Below, piece by piece: positions 7,460 through 14,845 of a stretch of 23,333 nucleotides of DNA. The notes below the pieces were generated by a model. The model searched no databases. It was not told the origin of the DNA and was given only the letters and a program-made list of their open reading frames with translations. Position 1 is the first letter of the stretch. Each line of letters begins with the position of its first letter. The DNA is from JAZKIX01 sp040384645 (lineage in GTDB: Bacteria > Pseudomonadota > Gammaproteobacteria > Burkholderiales > Burkholderiaceae_D), in assembly GCA_040384645.1 (NCBI GenBank), contig JAZKIX010000062.1, forward strand, positions 1-23,333, written 5' to 3'. A program made the position numbers and the translations under genes.

Positions 7460-8728
7460 ATGAATAATCGTGAATTACAACAACGTAAAGACGCCGCCAC
7501 ACCGCGTGGCGTCGGCGTGATGTGCCAGTTTTACGCCGCCCGTGCCGAAAACGGCGAAATCTGGGATGTCGAAGGCCGGCGATACATTGATTTTGCCGCC
7601 GGCATTGCGGTACTCAACACCGGCCACCGCCATCCGCGATTGGTGGCGGCGATGCAAGAGCAGCTCGGCAAGTTCACCCACACCTGTTATCAAATCGTGC
7701 CTTACGCCAGTTATGTTGAACTGGCCGAGCGCATCAATGCCATCACGCCGGGCACGCACACCAAAAAGACCGCGTTCTTTTCCAGCGGTGCCGAGGCAGT
7801 CGAAAACGCCATCAAGATTGCGCGCGCCGCCACTGGCCGCACTGCTGTAATCGCTTTTTCCGGTGCATTTCATGGCCGCACCATGATGGGCATGGCGCTG
7901 ACCGGCAAGGTGGCGCCGTACAAGATCGGCTTCGGCCCGTTTCCGAGCGAGGTGTATCACGCGCCGTTTCCGGTGGCACTACACGGCGTCAGCACGGACG
8001 ATGCGTTGGCCGCTGTGCAGATGTTGTTCAAGGCCGCTGTCGATCCGCAACGGGTGGCAGCAATCATCATCGAGCCGGTGCAGGGGGAGGGTGGCTTTTA
8101 TCCGGCGCCGGTCGACTTCATGCAAGCCTTGCGCCGCCTGTGCGACCAGCACGGCATTTTGCTGATCGCCGACGAGATCCAGACCGGTTTTGGCCGTACC
8201 GGCAAATTGTTCGCGATGGAGCATTACGGTGTCTTGCCCGACTTGATGACGATTGCAAAGAGCTTAGCCGGCGGCATGCCCTTGTCGGCCGTCTGCGGTC
8301 GCGCCGAGGTGATGGATGCGCCGGCGCCGGGCGGTCTCGGCGGCACCTATGCCGGCAATCCGCTGGCGATTGCCTCGGCCCATGCCGTGCTGGACGTGAT
8401 CGCAGATGAACATCTGGTAGAACGTGCCAATGTGCTGGGCGAGCGTTTGCAAGCGCATTTGCGCGGCTTGCAAAAAACTGTGCCGCAACTGGCCGAAGTG
8501 CGCGGCTTGGGCGCGATGGTCGCGGCTGAATTCATGCAGCCAGGTACGCAGATTCCCGATCCCGACTTCACCAAGCGAGTGCAAACCAGAGCGCTGGAAC
8601 GTGGTCTATTATTGTTGACCTGCGGCGTCTACGGCAACGTGATCCGCTTCCTGTTCCCGCTCACGATTGGCGATGCTTTGATGGATGAAGCGCTGAAAAT
8701 TCTCGATATTGCCATGCTAGATGCCTGA
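7460..8728 (+). CDS. gabT: 4-aminobutyrate--2-oxoglutarate transaminase
   Basis: GabT moves the amino group of GABA to 2-oxoglutarate, giving succinate semialdehyde and glutamate; it is a PLP enzyme of aminotransferase class III. With the start at 7460 the protein has 422 residues, matching the family (about 426), and GGAG at 7451-7454 precedes that ATG. An upstream in-frame ATG at 7397 would add 21 unconserved residues and is less likely. Visible landmarks are FFSSGAEAVENAIK, AFHGRTMM, IIEPVQGEGGF, LIADEIQTGFGRTG (Asp238 contacts the PLP ring nitrogen) and TIAKSLAGGMP (Lys267 forms the Schiff base). gabD follows after 23 bp, so they form one catabolic operon. No gab permease or regulator is adjacent. 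Confidence 0.94.
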   Translation: MNNRELQQRKDAATPRGVGVMCQFYAARAENGEIWDVEGRRYIDFAAGIAVLNTGHRHPRLVAAMQEQLGKFTHTCYQIVPYASYVELAERINAITPGTHTKKTAFFSSGAEAVENAIKIARAATGRTAVIAFSGAFHGRTMMGMALTGKVAPYKIGFGPFPSEVYHAPFPVALHGVSTDDALAAVQMLFKAAVDPQRVAAIIIEPVQGEGGFYPAPVDFMQALRRLCDQHGILLIADEIQTGFGRTGKLFAMEHYGVLPDLMTIAKSLAGGMPLSAVCGRAEVMDAPAPGGLGGTYAGNPLAIASAHAVLDVIADEHLVERANVLGERLQAHLRGLQKTVPQLAEVRGLGAMVAAEFMQPGTQIPDPDFTKRVQTRALERGLLLLTCGVYGNVIRFLFPLTIGDALMDEALKILDIAMLDA

Positions 8729-8751
8729 AACCATTCCCAAGGAGTAAGACC

Positions 8752-10206
8752 ATGCTTCAGCTTAAAGACCCGTCATTGCTGCGTCAGCAATCCTATCTGA
8801 ACGGGATCTGGTGCGATGCCGATGATGGCAAGACCGTCCCGGTCCACAATCCGGCCACCGGCCAGCAGATCGGCACCATCGCCTATATGGGCGCCGCAGA
8901 AACCCGCCGCGCCATAGAAGCGGCCAACGCCGCTTGGCCAGCCTGGCGCAAAAAGACCGCCAAAGAGCGCAGCCTCATTTTGCGCAAATGGAACGACCTG
9001 ATGCTGGAAAATGTCGACGACCTGGCGCTGATCATGACGGCGGAACAAGGCAAGCCGCTAGCCGAATCACGCGGTGAAATCGCCTACGCCGCCTCATTCA
9101 TCGAATGGTTTGGCGAAGAAGCCAAACGGGTCGGCGGCGATACCCTGACCTCGCCCTGGCCGGACCGGCGTGTGGTCGTCACGCGCGAACCGATCGGGGT
9201 GTGCGCGGCGATCACGCCGTGGAATTTTCCGGCTGCCATGATCACCCGCAAAGTCGGCCCAGCCTTGGCAGCCGGTTGCCCGATGGTGGTCAAGCCGGCT
9301 GAACTGACGCCGTATTCGGCGCTGGCGCTAGCCGTCTTGGCCGAACGTGCCGGCGTGCCGCCCGGCGTGTTCAGCGTCTTGACCGGCTCTTCGCGCGCGA
9401 TCGGCGGCGAAATGACCGGCAACCCACTGGTGCGCAAATTGAGCTTTACCGGTTCGACCGAAGTCGGCCGCATCCTGATGCAACAATGCGCCCCGACCAT
9501 CAAAAAACTCTCGCTGGAACTGGGCGGCAACGCGCCCTTCATCGTGTTCGACGATGCCGACCTGGATGCCGCAGTCGAAGGCGCGCTGGCATCCAAATAC
9601 CGCAACGCCGGCCAAACCTGCGTCTGCGCCAACCGCCTGTATGTGCAGGACGGCGTGTACGACGCTTTTGCCGCCAAGCTGGTCGCGGCGGTGCAAAAAC
9701 TCAAGGTCGGCGATGGCCAGGAAGCCGGCGTGACGCAAGGCCCGCTGATCGAAGAAAAAGCTGTCGTCAAGGTCGAACAACACATCGCCGACGCACTTGC
9801 CAAAGGCGCCCGCTTGCTGGAAGGCGGCCAGCGCCATGCGCTCGGCCATAGCTTTTTCCAGCCAACGGTGCTGGCCGATGTGACGTCCGACATGCTGGTG
9901 GCGCGCGAAGAAACCTTTGGCCCGCTGGCGCCCCTGTTCCGTTTCAAAACCGATGAAGAAGTGCTGGCCCTGGCCAACGATACCGAGTTTGGCCTGGCCA
10001 GCTATTTTTATTCGCGCGATATCGGCCGCGTCTGGCGCATCGCGGAAGGCTTGGAAAGCGGCATGGTCGGTGTCAACACTGGTTTGATTTCGAGCGAAGT
10101 GACACCGTTTGGCGGCGTCAAACAATCGGGGTTGGGACGGGAAGGATCGAAGTACGGGATCGACGAATATCTGGTGATCAAGTACGTCTGCATGGGCGGG
10201 ATTTGA
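8752..10206 (+). CDS. gabD: Succinate-semialdehyde dehydrogenase
   Basis: GabD oxidises succinate semialdehyde to succinate, completing the GABA shunt started by GabT. It has 484 residues, like characterised GabD proteins, and is very similar throughout to the E. coli enzyme as I recall it. Key sites are PWNFP (Asn158), FTGSTEVGR, LELGGNAPF (Glu256, general base) and NAGQTCVCANR (nucleophile Cys290). At the cofactor site the motif is KPAELTPYSA, with Glu184 where E. coli GabD has Ser; the Lys-Ser pair there contacts the NADP 2'-phosphate, so NAD+ may be accepted or preferred here. AAGGAG precedes the ATG. It is the second gene of the gabTD unit and is followed by a hairpin-containing repeat. 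Confidence 0.95.
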   Translation: MLQLKDPSLLRQQSYLNGIWCDADDGKTVPVHNPATGQQIGTIAYMGAAETRRAIEAANAAWPAWRKKTAKERSLILRKWNDLMLENVDDLALIMTAEQGKPLAESRGEIAYAASFIEWFGEEAKRVGGDTLTSPWPDRRVVVTREPIGVCAAITPWNFPAAMITRKVGPALAAGCPMVVKPAELTPYSALALAVLAERAGVPPGVFSVLTGSSRAIGGEMTGNPLVRKLSFTGSTEVGRILMQQCAPTIKKLSLELGGNAPFIVFDDADLDAAVEGALASKYRNAGQTCVCANRLYVQDGVYDAFAAKLVAAVQKLKVGDGQEAGVTQGPLIEEKAVVKVEQHIADALAKGARLLEGGQRHALGHSFFQPTVLADVTSDMLVAREETFGPLAPLFRFKTDEEVLALANDTEFGLASYFYSRDIGRVWRIAEGLESGMVGVNTGLISSEVTPFGGVKQSGLGREGSKYGIDEYLVIKYVCMGGI

Positions 10207-10224
10207 TTTTTTTGGTATTTGATA

Positions 10225-10305
10225 CCGATTTAATACTGGCGGCAGTATTAAATCGGGGGCAATGAAAACGTGCGGGGGAATAGGTATTTCGGCCTATACT
10301 CCCGC
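10225..10305 (-). repeat. Dispersed intergenic two-hairpin repeat, copy 3
   Basis: It carries a perfect 13-bp stem (10225-10237 with 10244-10256, loop GGCGGC). A second hairpin follows: GCGGG and ATAGG pair with CCTAT and CCCGC across a short mismatch (10272-10305). Read on the minus strand it starts 11 bp after the stop of the Yip1-domain gene, so it would be that gene's 3' untranslated region. It also separates that gene from the convergent gabD. Neither stem is followed by a proper T-run. Confidence 0.8.
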
Positions 10306-10316
10306 ATTTATAATTA

Positions 10317-11540
10317 TTACTTCTTCACGCCTTCATTCTTCATCGCTTCCAGATTGCCAAAGCCGACCGCATTGGCTGCTGTTTTCAAAGCTGCCATATC
10401 AACATTGTGCCCTTTTGCTTCAACCAGGAAACGGCCGCCGACCAACACGCCGTATTCGCCTGAGGAACCGTCTTTCTGGAATTTTTCATGGGTTGGACGA
10501 CCATCGACCTTACCCATTTTTTCGTAGCCGCCATCGGTTTCCTTGTCTTGCTCGATCAAACCCCAGGCAAACATCGCGCCGAACATCTTACTGCCGCCGA
10601 TATCGGTCACGGTCAGATTGATATTGCGATTGCTGTCGTCGCTATAGCGCGCATCCGCTTTGGAAATCTTGAAGCCGCCTATAGCCGATTTCTCACCTTC
10701 GAAACTGGTGCGCTTCAAGCCGGCTACGGTTTCCGGCAGCAAGGCTTTCAATTTCGCCATGTCGACCACTTCGGTATCGCCACCGAGAGCAGCGCCGAGC
10801 GCTTCGGTCGCGGCGGCAGCTTGGGCTTGCGCATCACCGGATTTTTGGGCGTCTTCCATTTTCTTGCCTGCAGCGCCCATTTTCTCGCCCAATTTTGCTA
10901 ACTCGCTCAGGTTCACAGCAGCGTCACCCGAATACGAAGAACTGTTCACGCTGGCTGCAGTCAAGGCGCCTAAACCCACTACCGAACCGACCACTACCGC
11001 TGTCACCAGCGACAGCGCGATGGAGCACAACACCGCCACCACGGTATAGCCGATAGCCTTGTCCTGCGGTGCTTTCATTAATCTCGGCAAGCCCAGGTAC
11101 AACACGTAAATACTGTACAGCCCGGCTAAAACCCCCAGCATGCCGAGCAAGGGAACGATCTGCAACACGCCAGCAATCCAGGCCGGTGTGAAGGCGTAAG
11201 CGGTCACCTTCAATGCTTGAATCGCATTTTTTTCACCACCAAAACTAGGTGCTAATGCATTGACGATCAGCGATAGCAGATAGATCGTTAGTAGACCGAG
11301 TCCAAAAGTCAGGATCATCGAAATCAGACCAGCCACTAGCGGCGTGCGTACGGTACCGACAAATGGCATGCTCATCCCAATTGCGCTCATCCCGATGAAA
11401 CCGGCCACTGCCGGAATAGCGGACAGCGGAATAATGTAAGTTTTGAACAAGTCGGCCGTGCTGGTGGTTTCGGGTGCAATTACTTCCCATTCGGTTTTTG
11501 GATGTAGCGTGATATTGGTCGCGCGTTGGATCAGATTCAT
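10317..11540 (-). CDS. Yip1-domain membrane protein
   Basis: This 407-residue protein begins MNLIQRATNITLHPKTEWEV, the typical opening of bacterial YIP1-family proteins, in which a short amphipathic segment ending in W precedes the membrane domain. Five hydrophobic segments occupy about residues 35-195. The rest, about residues 205-407, is soluble: an Ala/Gly/Lys-rich linker, probably helical (KLGEKMGAAGKKMEDAQ), then a domain with TDIGGSKMFGAMFAWGLIE and PTHEKFQKDGSSGEYGVLVG. The soluble domain is most likely periplasmic or cytoplasmic depending on helix number, which I cannot settle. Bacterial YIP1 proteins have no established role. The ATG at 11540 is preceded by AGAAAG. It is transcribed alone and converges with gabD. 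Confidence 0.85.
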   Translation of the reverse strand: MNLIQRATNITLHPKTEWEVIAPETTSTADLFKTYIIPLSAIPAVAGFIGMSAIGMSMPFVGTVRTPLVAGLISMILTFGLGLLTIYLLSLIVNALAPSFGGEKNAIQALKVTAYAFTPAWIAGVLQIVPLLGMLGVLAGLYSIYVLYLGLPRLMKAPQDKAIGYTVVAVLCSIALSLVTAVVVGSVVGLGALTAASVNSSSYSGDAAVNLSELAKLGEKMGAAGKKMEDAQKSGDAQAQAAAATEALGAALGGDTEVVDMAKLKALLPETVAGLKRTSFEGEKSAIGGFKISKADARYSDDSNRNINLTVTDIGGSKMFGAMFAWGLIEQDKETDGGYEKMGKVDGRPTHEKFQKDGSSGEYGVLVGGRFLVEAKGHNVDMAALKTAANAVGFGNLEAMKNEGVKK

Positions 11541-12060
11541 AAAATTTCTTTCTGGAGGAGTGGCTGAATAACGTGGCTAAAACTGGGGTGAAATGGATAA
11601 AAAGGGCCTTCAAAAAAAACCGGATCTGTGCGGTACGACAAGTCGAAGATTTTTTCGATAACAGCAATTGGAGCGCATGTGGAGCGCATGTAATTTGTTC
11701 TTATCAGTCCAAACGTGCCCCGCTTTAACTGCACCGGTCTGATCGAGCTCTAAGTTGCATAAGCAACGCGAAGGTTCAAATATTTACGAAGCTCAAGGAA
11801 CGCAAATATGTCGCGTGCCTCGTGTATCGATCTTGTACAAAAATAATGGTACTAGGCTCCCGTGCTACAAGCAAACCGTATTCCACTTAAATCGTTGCCG
11901 CTGCAATGGACCCATTTTATGGACGCAATATTGATTTGCATTTTATTTTCTGTGAAATGCATTTCGCGTCAACCCCAAGCTGAAACTGACCGTTGTGGAC
12001 GTGACGCAATGCAAAGCGTTAAGAAAGCAGGGCTGCAAAGTCGAAAGCGCATAGAAATGA

Positions 12061-12089
12061 TTGACAAGCGGCAGCATCTATTTTCTAAT
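12061..12089 (+). promoter_or_regulatory. sigma-70 promoter for the solute-binding protein gene
   Basis: A perfect -35 TTGACA (12061-12066) is followed after exactly 17 bp by TCTAAT (12084-12089), one mismatch from the -10 consensus. Transcription would start near 12096, leaving a leader of about 65 nt. An 18-bp palindrome begins about 7 bp after the predicted start point. Confidence 0.72.
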
Positions 12090-12102
12090 GACGAACGGAA
12101 TT

Positions 12103-12120
12103 CATGAAATCGATTTCATG
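12103..12120. promoter_or_regulatory. 18-bp perfect palindrome, probable LacI-type operator
   Basis: CATGAAATCGATTTCATG is a perfect palindrome with a central CG, the form typical of LacI/GalR-family operators. It sits just downstream of the predicted transcription start, where a bound repressor would block the promoter. A similar palindrome with central GC lies at 11954-11965. The regulator is not encoded in this window. Confidence 0.6.
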
Positions 12121-12160
12121 CTTGACCGTATAAATCTATAAATATACCTAAGGAGCAACA

Positions 12161-13402
12161 ATGAAATACGCATCACTTAGCCTGATCGCAGCAGCGCTTG
12201 CCGTGTCGTTTTCCGCCCACGCCGCTACTACCCTGACGGTTGCAGCTTATCCAGAGTTGGATAAAGTCATCAAAGAAGCAATTCCCGCATTCAAGAAAAC
12301 CCATCCGGACGTCGAAGTCAAAGTAGTCAGCCTGAACCATGGCGATCACCACACTGCCATGACTACCGCATTGGCAACCGGCTCCAACCTGCCAGACGTG
12401 ATGGCAGTGGACGTTGGTTTCATCGGCCGTTTCTCTGAGTCAAGCGGTTTGGAAGATTTGTCCAAAGCACCTTACAACGGCTTGCAATTTCGCGACAAAT
12501 TTGCCAAGTACACCTTTCCCCAAGCAATCAGCGCAACTAATGGCCTGGCAGCGATCCCTACCGATCTCGGTCCTGGCACATTGTTCTATCGTAAAGATTT
12601 GTTCGACAAGGCTGGCATTTCCGAAGCTGACCTGACCAAATCATGGGAAGGTTATGTTGAGGCAGGCAAGAAGCTGAAAACAGCCACTGGCGCGTTCCTG
12701 TTGGCACATGCCAGCGATCTGGAAATCATCTACATCCGTGCTGGCTTGAAAGATGGCGAAGGGATTTACTTCGACAAGGCAGGCAAGAGTCTGGTAGATA
12801 CACCACGTTTCCACAAAGCGTTTGAACTGGCTAAAGCAGCTCGCGCCGCTGGCATCGATGCCAAAGTTGGTGCTTGGTCCAATGAATGGTCGGAAGGCTT
12901 CAAGAGCGATAAGATCGCTTCGCAAATGATGGGCGCATGGTTGGCTGGTCACTTCAAAAACTGGTTGGCTCCAGCAACTAAGGGTAAATGGCGTTCGGCT
13001 AACTTGCCAGGCGGATCGTTCAGCTCATACGGCGGTTCGTTCTACTCGATTCCAAAGAAAGCGGCTAACAAGGATCTGGCTTGGGATTTCGTTAAGTTGC
13101 TGACGATGGACAAAGATACGCAAATCAATGCACTGCGTAGCATCGATGCTTTCCCAGCTTTGATCGCTGCACAAAAAGACACTTTCATTGATGAGCCTAT
13201 CGAATTTTTGGGCGGCCAAAAAGCACGTCAACTCTGGCGCGACATTGCTAACAAAACACCAGCGATCACTGTCGACAAGTTCGACAGCGTTGCCGGCGAA
13301 GTAGTTAATGCCGAATTGGAAAACGTGTTGGAAAACGGCAAAGACATCAAGACAGCATTGGCCGATGCTAAAGCCATGATCGAAAAACGCGTTCGTCGTT
13401 AA
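12161..13402 (+). CDS. ABC transporter extracellular solute-binding protein (CUT1-like, sugar)
   Basis: The 413-residue product has a signal peptide with probable cleavage after SAHA (residue 21) and no lipobox, so it is a free periplasmic binding protein. The mature part shows the family-1 extracellular solute-binding pattern: TLTVAAYPELDKVIKEAIPAF near the start, ATGSNLPDVMAVDVGFIGRF, IPTDLGPGTLFYRKDLFDKAG, and the hinge and lobe segments GAWLAGHFKNW and IPKKAANKDLAWDFVKLLT. It should bind a sugar or oligosaccharide and deliver it to a CUT1 permease. AAGGAG is 6 bp upstream of the ATG. No permease or ATPase genes follow: a very strong terminator lies 59 bp after the stop. By eye its codon use favours A/T-ending Ala, Pro and Lys codons more than its neighbours, which may reflect high expression. 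Confidence 0.9.
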   Translation: MKYASLSLIAAALAVSFSAHAATTLTVAAYPELDKVIKEAIPAFKKTHPDVEVKVVSLNHGDHHTAMTTALATGSNLPDVMAVDVGFIGRFSESSGLEDLSKAPYNGLQFRDKFAKYTFPQAISATNGLAAIPTDLGPGTLFYRKDLFDKAGISEADLTKSWEGYVEAGKKLKTATGAFLLAHASDLEIIYIRAGLKDGEGIYFDKAGKSLVDTPRFHKAFELAKAARAAGIDAKVGAWSNEWSEGFKSDKIASQMMGAWLAGHFKNWLAPATKGKWRSANLPGGSFSSYGGSFYSIPKKAANKDLAWDFVKLLTMDKDTQINALRSIDAFPALIAAQKDTFIDEPIEFLGGQKARQLWRDIANKTPAITVDKFDSVAGEVVNAELENVLENGKDIKTALADAKAMIEKRVRR

Positions 13403-13461
13403 TCGAGACTTGCTGTGCGGTGAATGCCGCATAGTTTGTTTGGACTAGTTTTTAGCAAGTA

Positions 13462-13497
13462 AAAAAGGGCGGCAGATCATCATCTGCCGCCCTTTTT
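13462..13497. terminator. Strong bidirectional Rho-independent terminator
   Basis: A perfect 16-bp stem (13462-13477 with 13482-13497, loop CATC) is built around GGGCGGCAGAT with A5 on one side and T5 on the other. It ends the solute-binding protein transcript and could also stop transcription from the minus side. Confidence 0.95.
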
Positions 13498-13541
13498 GCG
13501 TTTCAGTCCCAATCAAAATCGAGCCGTAGCGCGATATTAAC

Positions 13542-13551
13542 NNNNNNNNNN
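13542..13551. other. Assembly gap (10 N)
   Basis: Ten undetermined bases. The gap is directly next to the fourth copy of the dispersed repeat and falls where the left arm of its AT-rich hairpin is expected, so repeat collapse is a likely cause. Its true length is unknown. Confidence 0.97.
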
Positions 13552-13619
13552 TCCTGCCTGTATTTACTCTGGCCCAATGAATTGGTGCGGGTAGAGGCAT
13601 AAAACGCCTTATACTCCCT
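13552..13619 (-). repeat. Dispersed intergenic two-hairpin repeat, copy 4 (interrupted by the N gap)
   Basis: Read on the minus strand it starts GGGAGTATAAGGCG and reaches ACCCGCAC, as in the other copies. In the first hairpin AGGC pairs with GCCT inside GGG/CCC. GTATTTA at 13560-13566 matches the right arm of the second hairpin; the left arm lies in or beyond the Ns. It is downstream of the minus-strand dioxygenase gene. Confidence 0.7.
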
Positions 13620-13641
13620 AAAAATACGCAATTAGATCCAC

Positions 13642-13729
13642 GGCTGTTAATATTTCTAACCAAGCGCTAGCCCATACAAATAATTGTGGGCAAGGCGCGC
13701 GGCGTACTTTGCAAAACAATTAATAAGCC
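13642..13729. repeat. Imperfect inverted repeat (repeat type 2, copy 2)
   Basis: GGCTGTTAATATTT (13642-13655) pairs imperfectly with AAAACAATTAATAAGCC (13713-13729). It is a diverged, longer-looped relative of the perfect inverted repeat at 6395-6452. In both places it is followed, in the same relative orientation, by a copy of the two-hairpin repeat about 22-24 bp away. Confidence 0.65.
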
Positions 13730-13776
13730 TGGCAACTAAACGGTGCTGCTTCAGAACTTAGCGTCAAACTGTCAAG

Positions 13777-14580
13777 CTAAAGGCTGGCCGCTTGATTCAC
13801 CAATACGCTGAGCATGCTGATTGATGAGTTTTCAATGCCGTCGATGGGGATCGAGACAGCGTCGTCGTCCTGCACCGCGCCTAATATGTAAAGCAGCGGC
13901 AGGTAATGATCCGTTGTTGGTATCGAGAGCCGGGCATCTTCGCCATGCTTGTCGAAATTGACGAGGCTTTCAAAGTCCTGATTCAGCACACCGGAACGCA
14001 CCACTTGATTGAAACGGCTAGCCCAATCAAAAGCGGGAGCGCCTTCGCGCGATACCAGCAAACCCAGGTTGTGAACCACATTGCCGCTGGCGATGATCAC
14101 CACGCCTTGGTCGCGCAAAGCAGCCAATTTCTGACCCAGCATAAAGTGATATGCGGGCGCTTGCGTGGCATCGATGCTCAGTTGGACCACTGCAATATCG
14201 GCCAGCGGGAAAACCTTGCACAAGACCGCCCAGCTACCGTAGTCCAAGCCCCAGTCCTGATCGAGCGTGACATCGATTGGCGTCAACAAGGTTTGAACCC
14301 GGTGCGCCAGTTCGATACTGCCCGCAGCCGGATATTGGATATCAAGCAAGCGCTGTGGAAAATCGTTGAATTCGTGAATCGTGCGAGGCCGCGCCATCGC
14401 CGTCACCGCCGTGCCTCTGGTCAGCCAATGGGCAGAAATCGCCAGAATTGCCTGCGGTCGCGGCACGGAGGCGCCGAACGCGGCCCAAGCCTGGGTATAA
14501 ATATTGTCGGACAGCGCATTCATCGGACTGCCATGTCCGATGAATATGTCTGGCATGCGGGGGGAAGGAGCAAGTTGCAT
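13777..14580 (-). CDS. LigB/DODA-type extradiol dioxygenase homologue (YgiD-like) with an altered active-site motif
   Basis: The product belongs to the class III extradiol dioxygenase family related to 4,5-DOPA dioxygenase and E. coli YgiD, metal-dependent cytoplasmic ring-cleaving enzymes. With the ATG at 14580 (AAAGGA 5 bp upstream) it has 267 residues, as expected. An in-frame TTG at 14595 is a weaker start. Probable metal ligands are His16 in FIGHGSPM, His51 in ISAHW and His225 in TTDHYLP. His170 in SGNVVHNL is conserved. The usual GLDHGSW motif reads GLDYGSW: Tyr114 (codon TAC at 14241-14239) replaces the conserved His, one base away from CAC. This may reduce or change activity. It is transcribed alone; the neighbouring genes give no pathway clue. 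Confidence 0.88.
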   Translation of the reverse strand: MQLAPSPRMPDIFIGHGSPMNALSDNIYTQAWAAFGASVPRPQAILAISAHWLTRGTAVTAMARPRTIHEFNDFPQRLLDIQYPAAGSIELAHRVQTLLTPIDVTLDQDWGLDYGSWAVLCKVFPLADIAVVQLSIDATQAPAYHFMLGQKLAALRDQGVVIIASGNVVHNLGLLVSREGAPAFDWASRFNQVVRSGVLNQDFESLVNFDKHGEDARLSIPTTDHYLPLLYILGAVQDDDAVSIPIDGIENSSISMLSVLVNQAASL

Positions 14581-14761
14581 GAGGTCCTTTAGCAATGCTG
14601 CCGGCGTTGCCGGACAGCGATCCAGCCCACCTGACGAAGTAAGCCAAATCAGGCATTGGCAGCGCTGATGATCAAGTTACCAGATTACAAAACAGCGCTG
14701 TGTTCTGCAATCGTTATGCTGCTGTGCTTCAACTTTGAGTAAAGCAGGTACCGCCTAAAGC

Positions 14762-14787
14762 AAACATGCCCTAATAAGAGCATGTTT
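14762..14787. terminator. Hairpin downstream of the lipoprotein pair, possible terminator
   Basis: AAACATGC (14762-14769) and GCATGTTT (14780-14787) form a perfect 8-bp stem with a 10-nt loop, 59 bp past the stop of the minus-strand lipoprotein gene. The T-run on the minus side is weak (TTTGCTTT), so this is a tentative terminator. Nearby, TAATACT (14801-14807) and AGTATTA (14842-14848) could form an outer stem resembling that of repeat copy 3. Confidence 0.4.
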
Positions 14788-14845
14788 AACACCATTGATT
14801 TAATACTAGTGCTGCTGAAGGGTAAATCAGCTATCGCAGGCAGTA

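Larger units (their letters stand above)
11541..12160. other. 620-bp intergenic region with operator-like palindromes
   Basis: No convincing gene is seen between the divergent Yip1-domain gene and the solute-binding protein gene. It holds a tandem 11-bp duplication GGAGCGCATGT (11670-11680 and 11681-11691), a small hairpin GTTGC-ATAA-GCAAC (11754-11767), a 12-bp palindrome GAAATGCATTTC (11954-11965), and the promoter and 18-bp palindrome listed separately. The 81-codon plus-strand frame at 11862-12107 has no recognisable protein features. Confidence 0.6.

Noticed and set aside
9084..9977. 297-codon open frame on the minus strand across gabD
   Set aside because: It is Ser/Ala/Pro-rich shadow translation of gabD with no recognisable motif or ribosome site.
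11670..11691. Tandem 11-bp duplication GGAGCGCATGT as a regulatory iteron
   Set aside because: Only two units are present, with no link to a promoter element; it is probably a chance slippage duplication.
11862..12107. 81-codon plus-strand frame upstream of the solute-binding protein
   Set aside because: It overlaps the promoter and operator and has no protein-like character.
13445..13663. Minus-strand open frame reading through the N gap
   Set aside because: It includes undetermined residues and crosses a strong terminator and a repeat; it is not a gene.
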